Part shown: piece after piece, positions 63,968 to 64,000 of the stretch
Position numbering within the stretch: position 1 is the first letter of the stretch
Layout of the letters: each line of letters opens with the position of its first letter
Source: an uncultured Lachnospiraceae bacterium
GTDB lineage: Bacteria; Bacillota; Clostridia; Lachnospirales; Lachnospiraceae
Direction of reading: 5' to 3'
Assembly: GCA_947384285.1 (NCBI GenBank)
Contig: CANDGI010000014.1
Location: forward strand, 1 to 64,000
DNA length: 64,000 bases
The notes under the pieces: generated by a model
Seen by the model: the letters and a program-made list of their open reading frames with translations, nothing else
Databases searched by the model: none
What the model was told of the DNA's origin: nothing
Made by a program: the position numbers and the translations under genes

Positions 63968-64000
63968 AACTTTACCTCGCTTTCTTTTTATTTTATTCTG

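Overview
The window looks like the chromosome of a low-to-moderate G+C, anaerobic gut Firmicute of the Lachnospiraceae (Clostridium cluster XIVa). The basis is strong AGGAGG-type ribosome sites, TTGACA/TATAAT promoters, the gene order tig-clpP-clpX-lon-engB, an iscR-iscS-iscU-mnmA block, a BspA-type leucine-rich repeat exoprotein and a hexuronate operon. No species call is attempted. No rRNA, tRNA or CRISPR array was seen.

Left end (1-9,600): a worn accessory region. It holds a TetR regulator and DUF4177-like protein ahead of a collapsed ABC transporter, small mobile-element-associated genes (Cys-rich KTR), a DMP19-type protein, an IS982-like transposase fragment, a lipoprotein, a truncated DUF3784-like gene, an AraC regulator, a VOC protein with a coupled 23-residue ORF, an XRE regulator, a MATE exporter behind a leader terminator, and a sigma-like protein coupled to a DUF3006 protein.

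9,900-21,400: a seven-gene minus-strand glucuronide/hexuronate operon. It encodes a GH2 hydrolase, GPH transporter, HAD hydrolase, NagZ-type GH3, mannonate dehydratase, uronate isomerase and SDR mannonate oxidoreductase, with a divergent AraC regulator. The transporter would import glucuronides, GH2 and GH3 would cleave them, and UxaC, SDR and UxuA would convert glucuronate to 2-keto-3-deoxygluconate. KDG kinase and aldolase are not in the window.

21,600-41,700: a secreted leucine-rich repeat protein, phosphatidylserine decarboxylase, the Fe-S and tRNA-thiolation block with an Rrf2 operator, a SpoVB-like flippase, an AI-2E/YtvI permease, a parvulin, a zinc/manganese-type ABC importer, and the trigger factor/Clp/Lon/EngB housekeeping run.

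41,800-54,700: two adjacent minus-strand units. One is an odd operon of a DRE-TIM aldolase, a Fic protein whose catalytic His is Tyr, a CHASE2 nucleotide cyclase and a sugar-isomerase-like TIM barrel, with its own promoter. The other is a complete Wadjet anti-plasmid system in the order jetD-jetA-jetB-jetC, with a good promoter.

54,700-64,000: an AEC permease, a thioredoxin-reductase-like flavoprotein without a visible NADPH motif, an L-cysteine desulfidase/serine dehydratase-like enzyme, an orphan FliD-like protein, and a heterodimeric ABC exporter. Upstream of the exporter lie a 29-codon ORF and a terminator, an arrangement resembling the bmrB-bmrCD attenuator. A dispersed short repeat family occurs at 10.8, 25.3, 55.9 and 56.0 kb.
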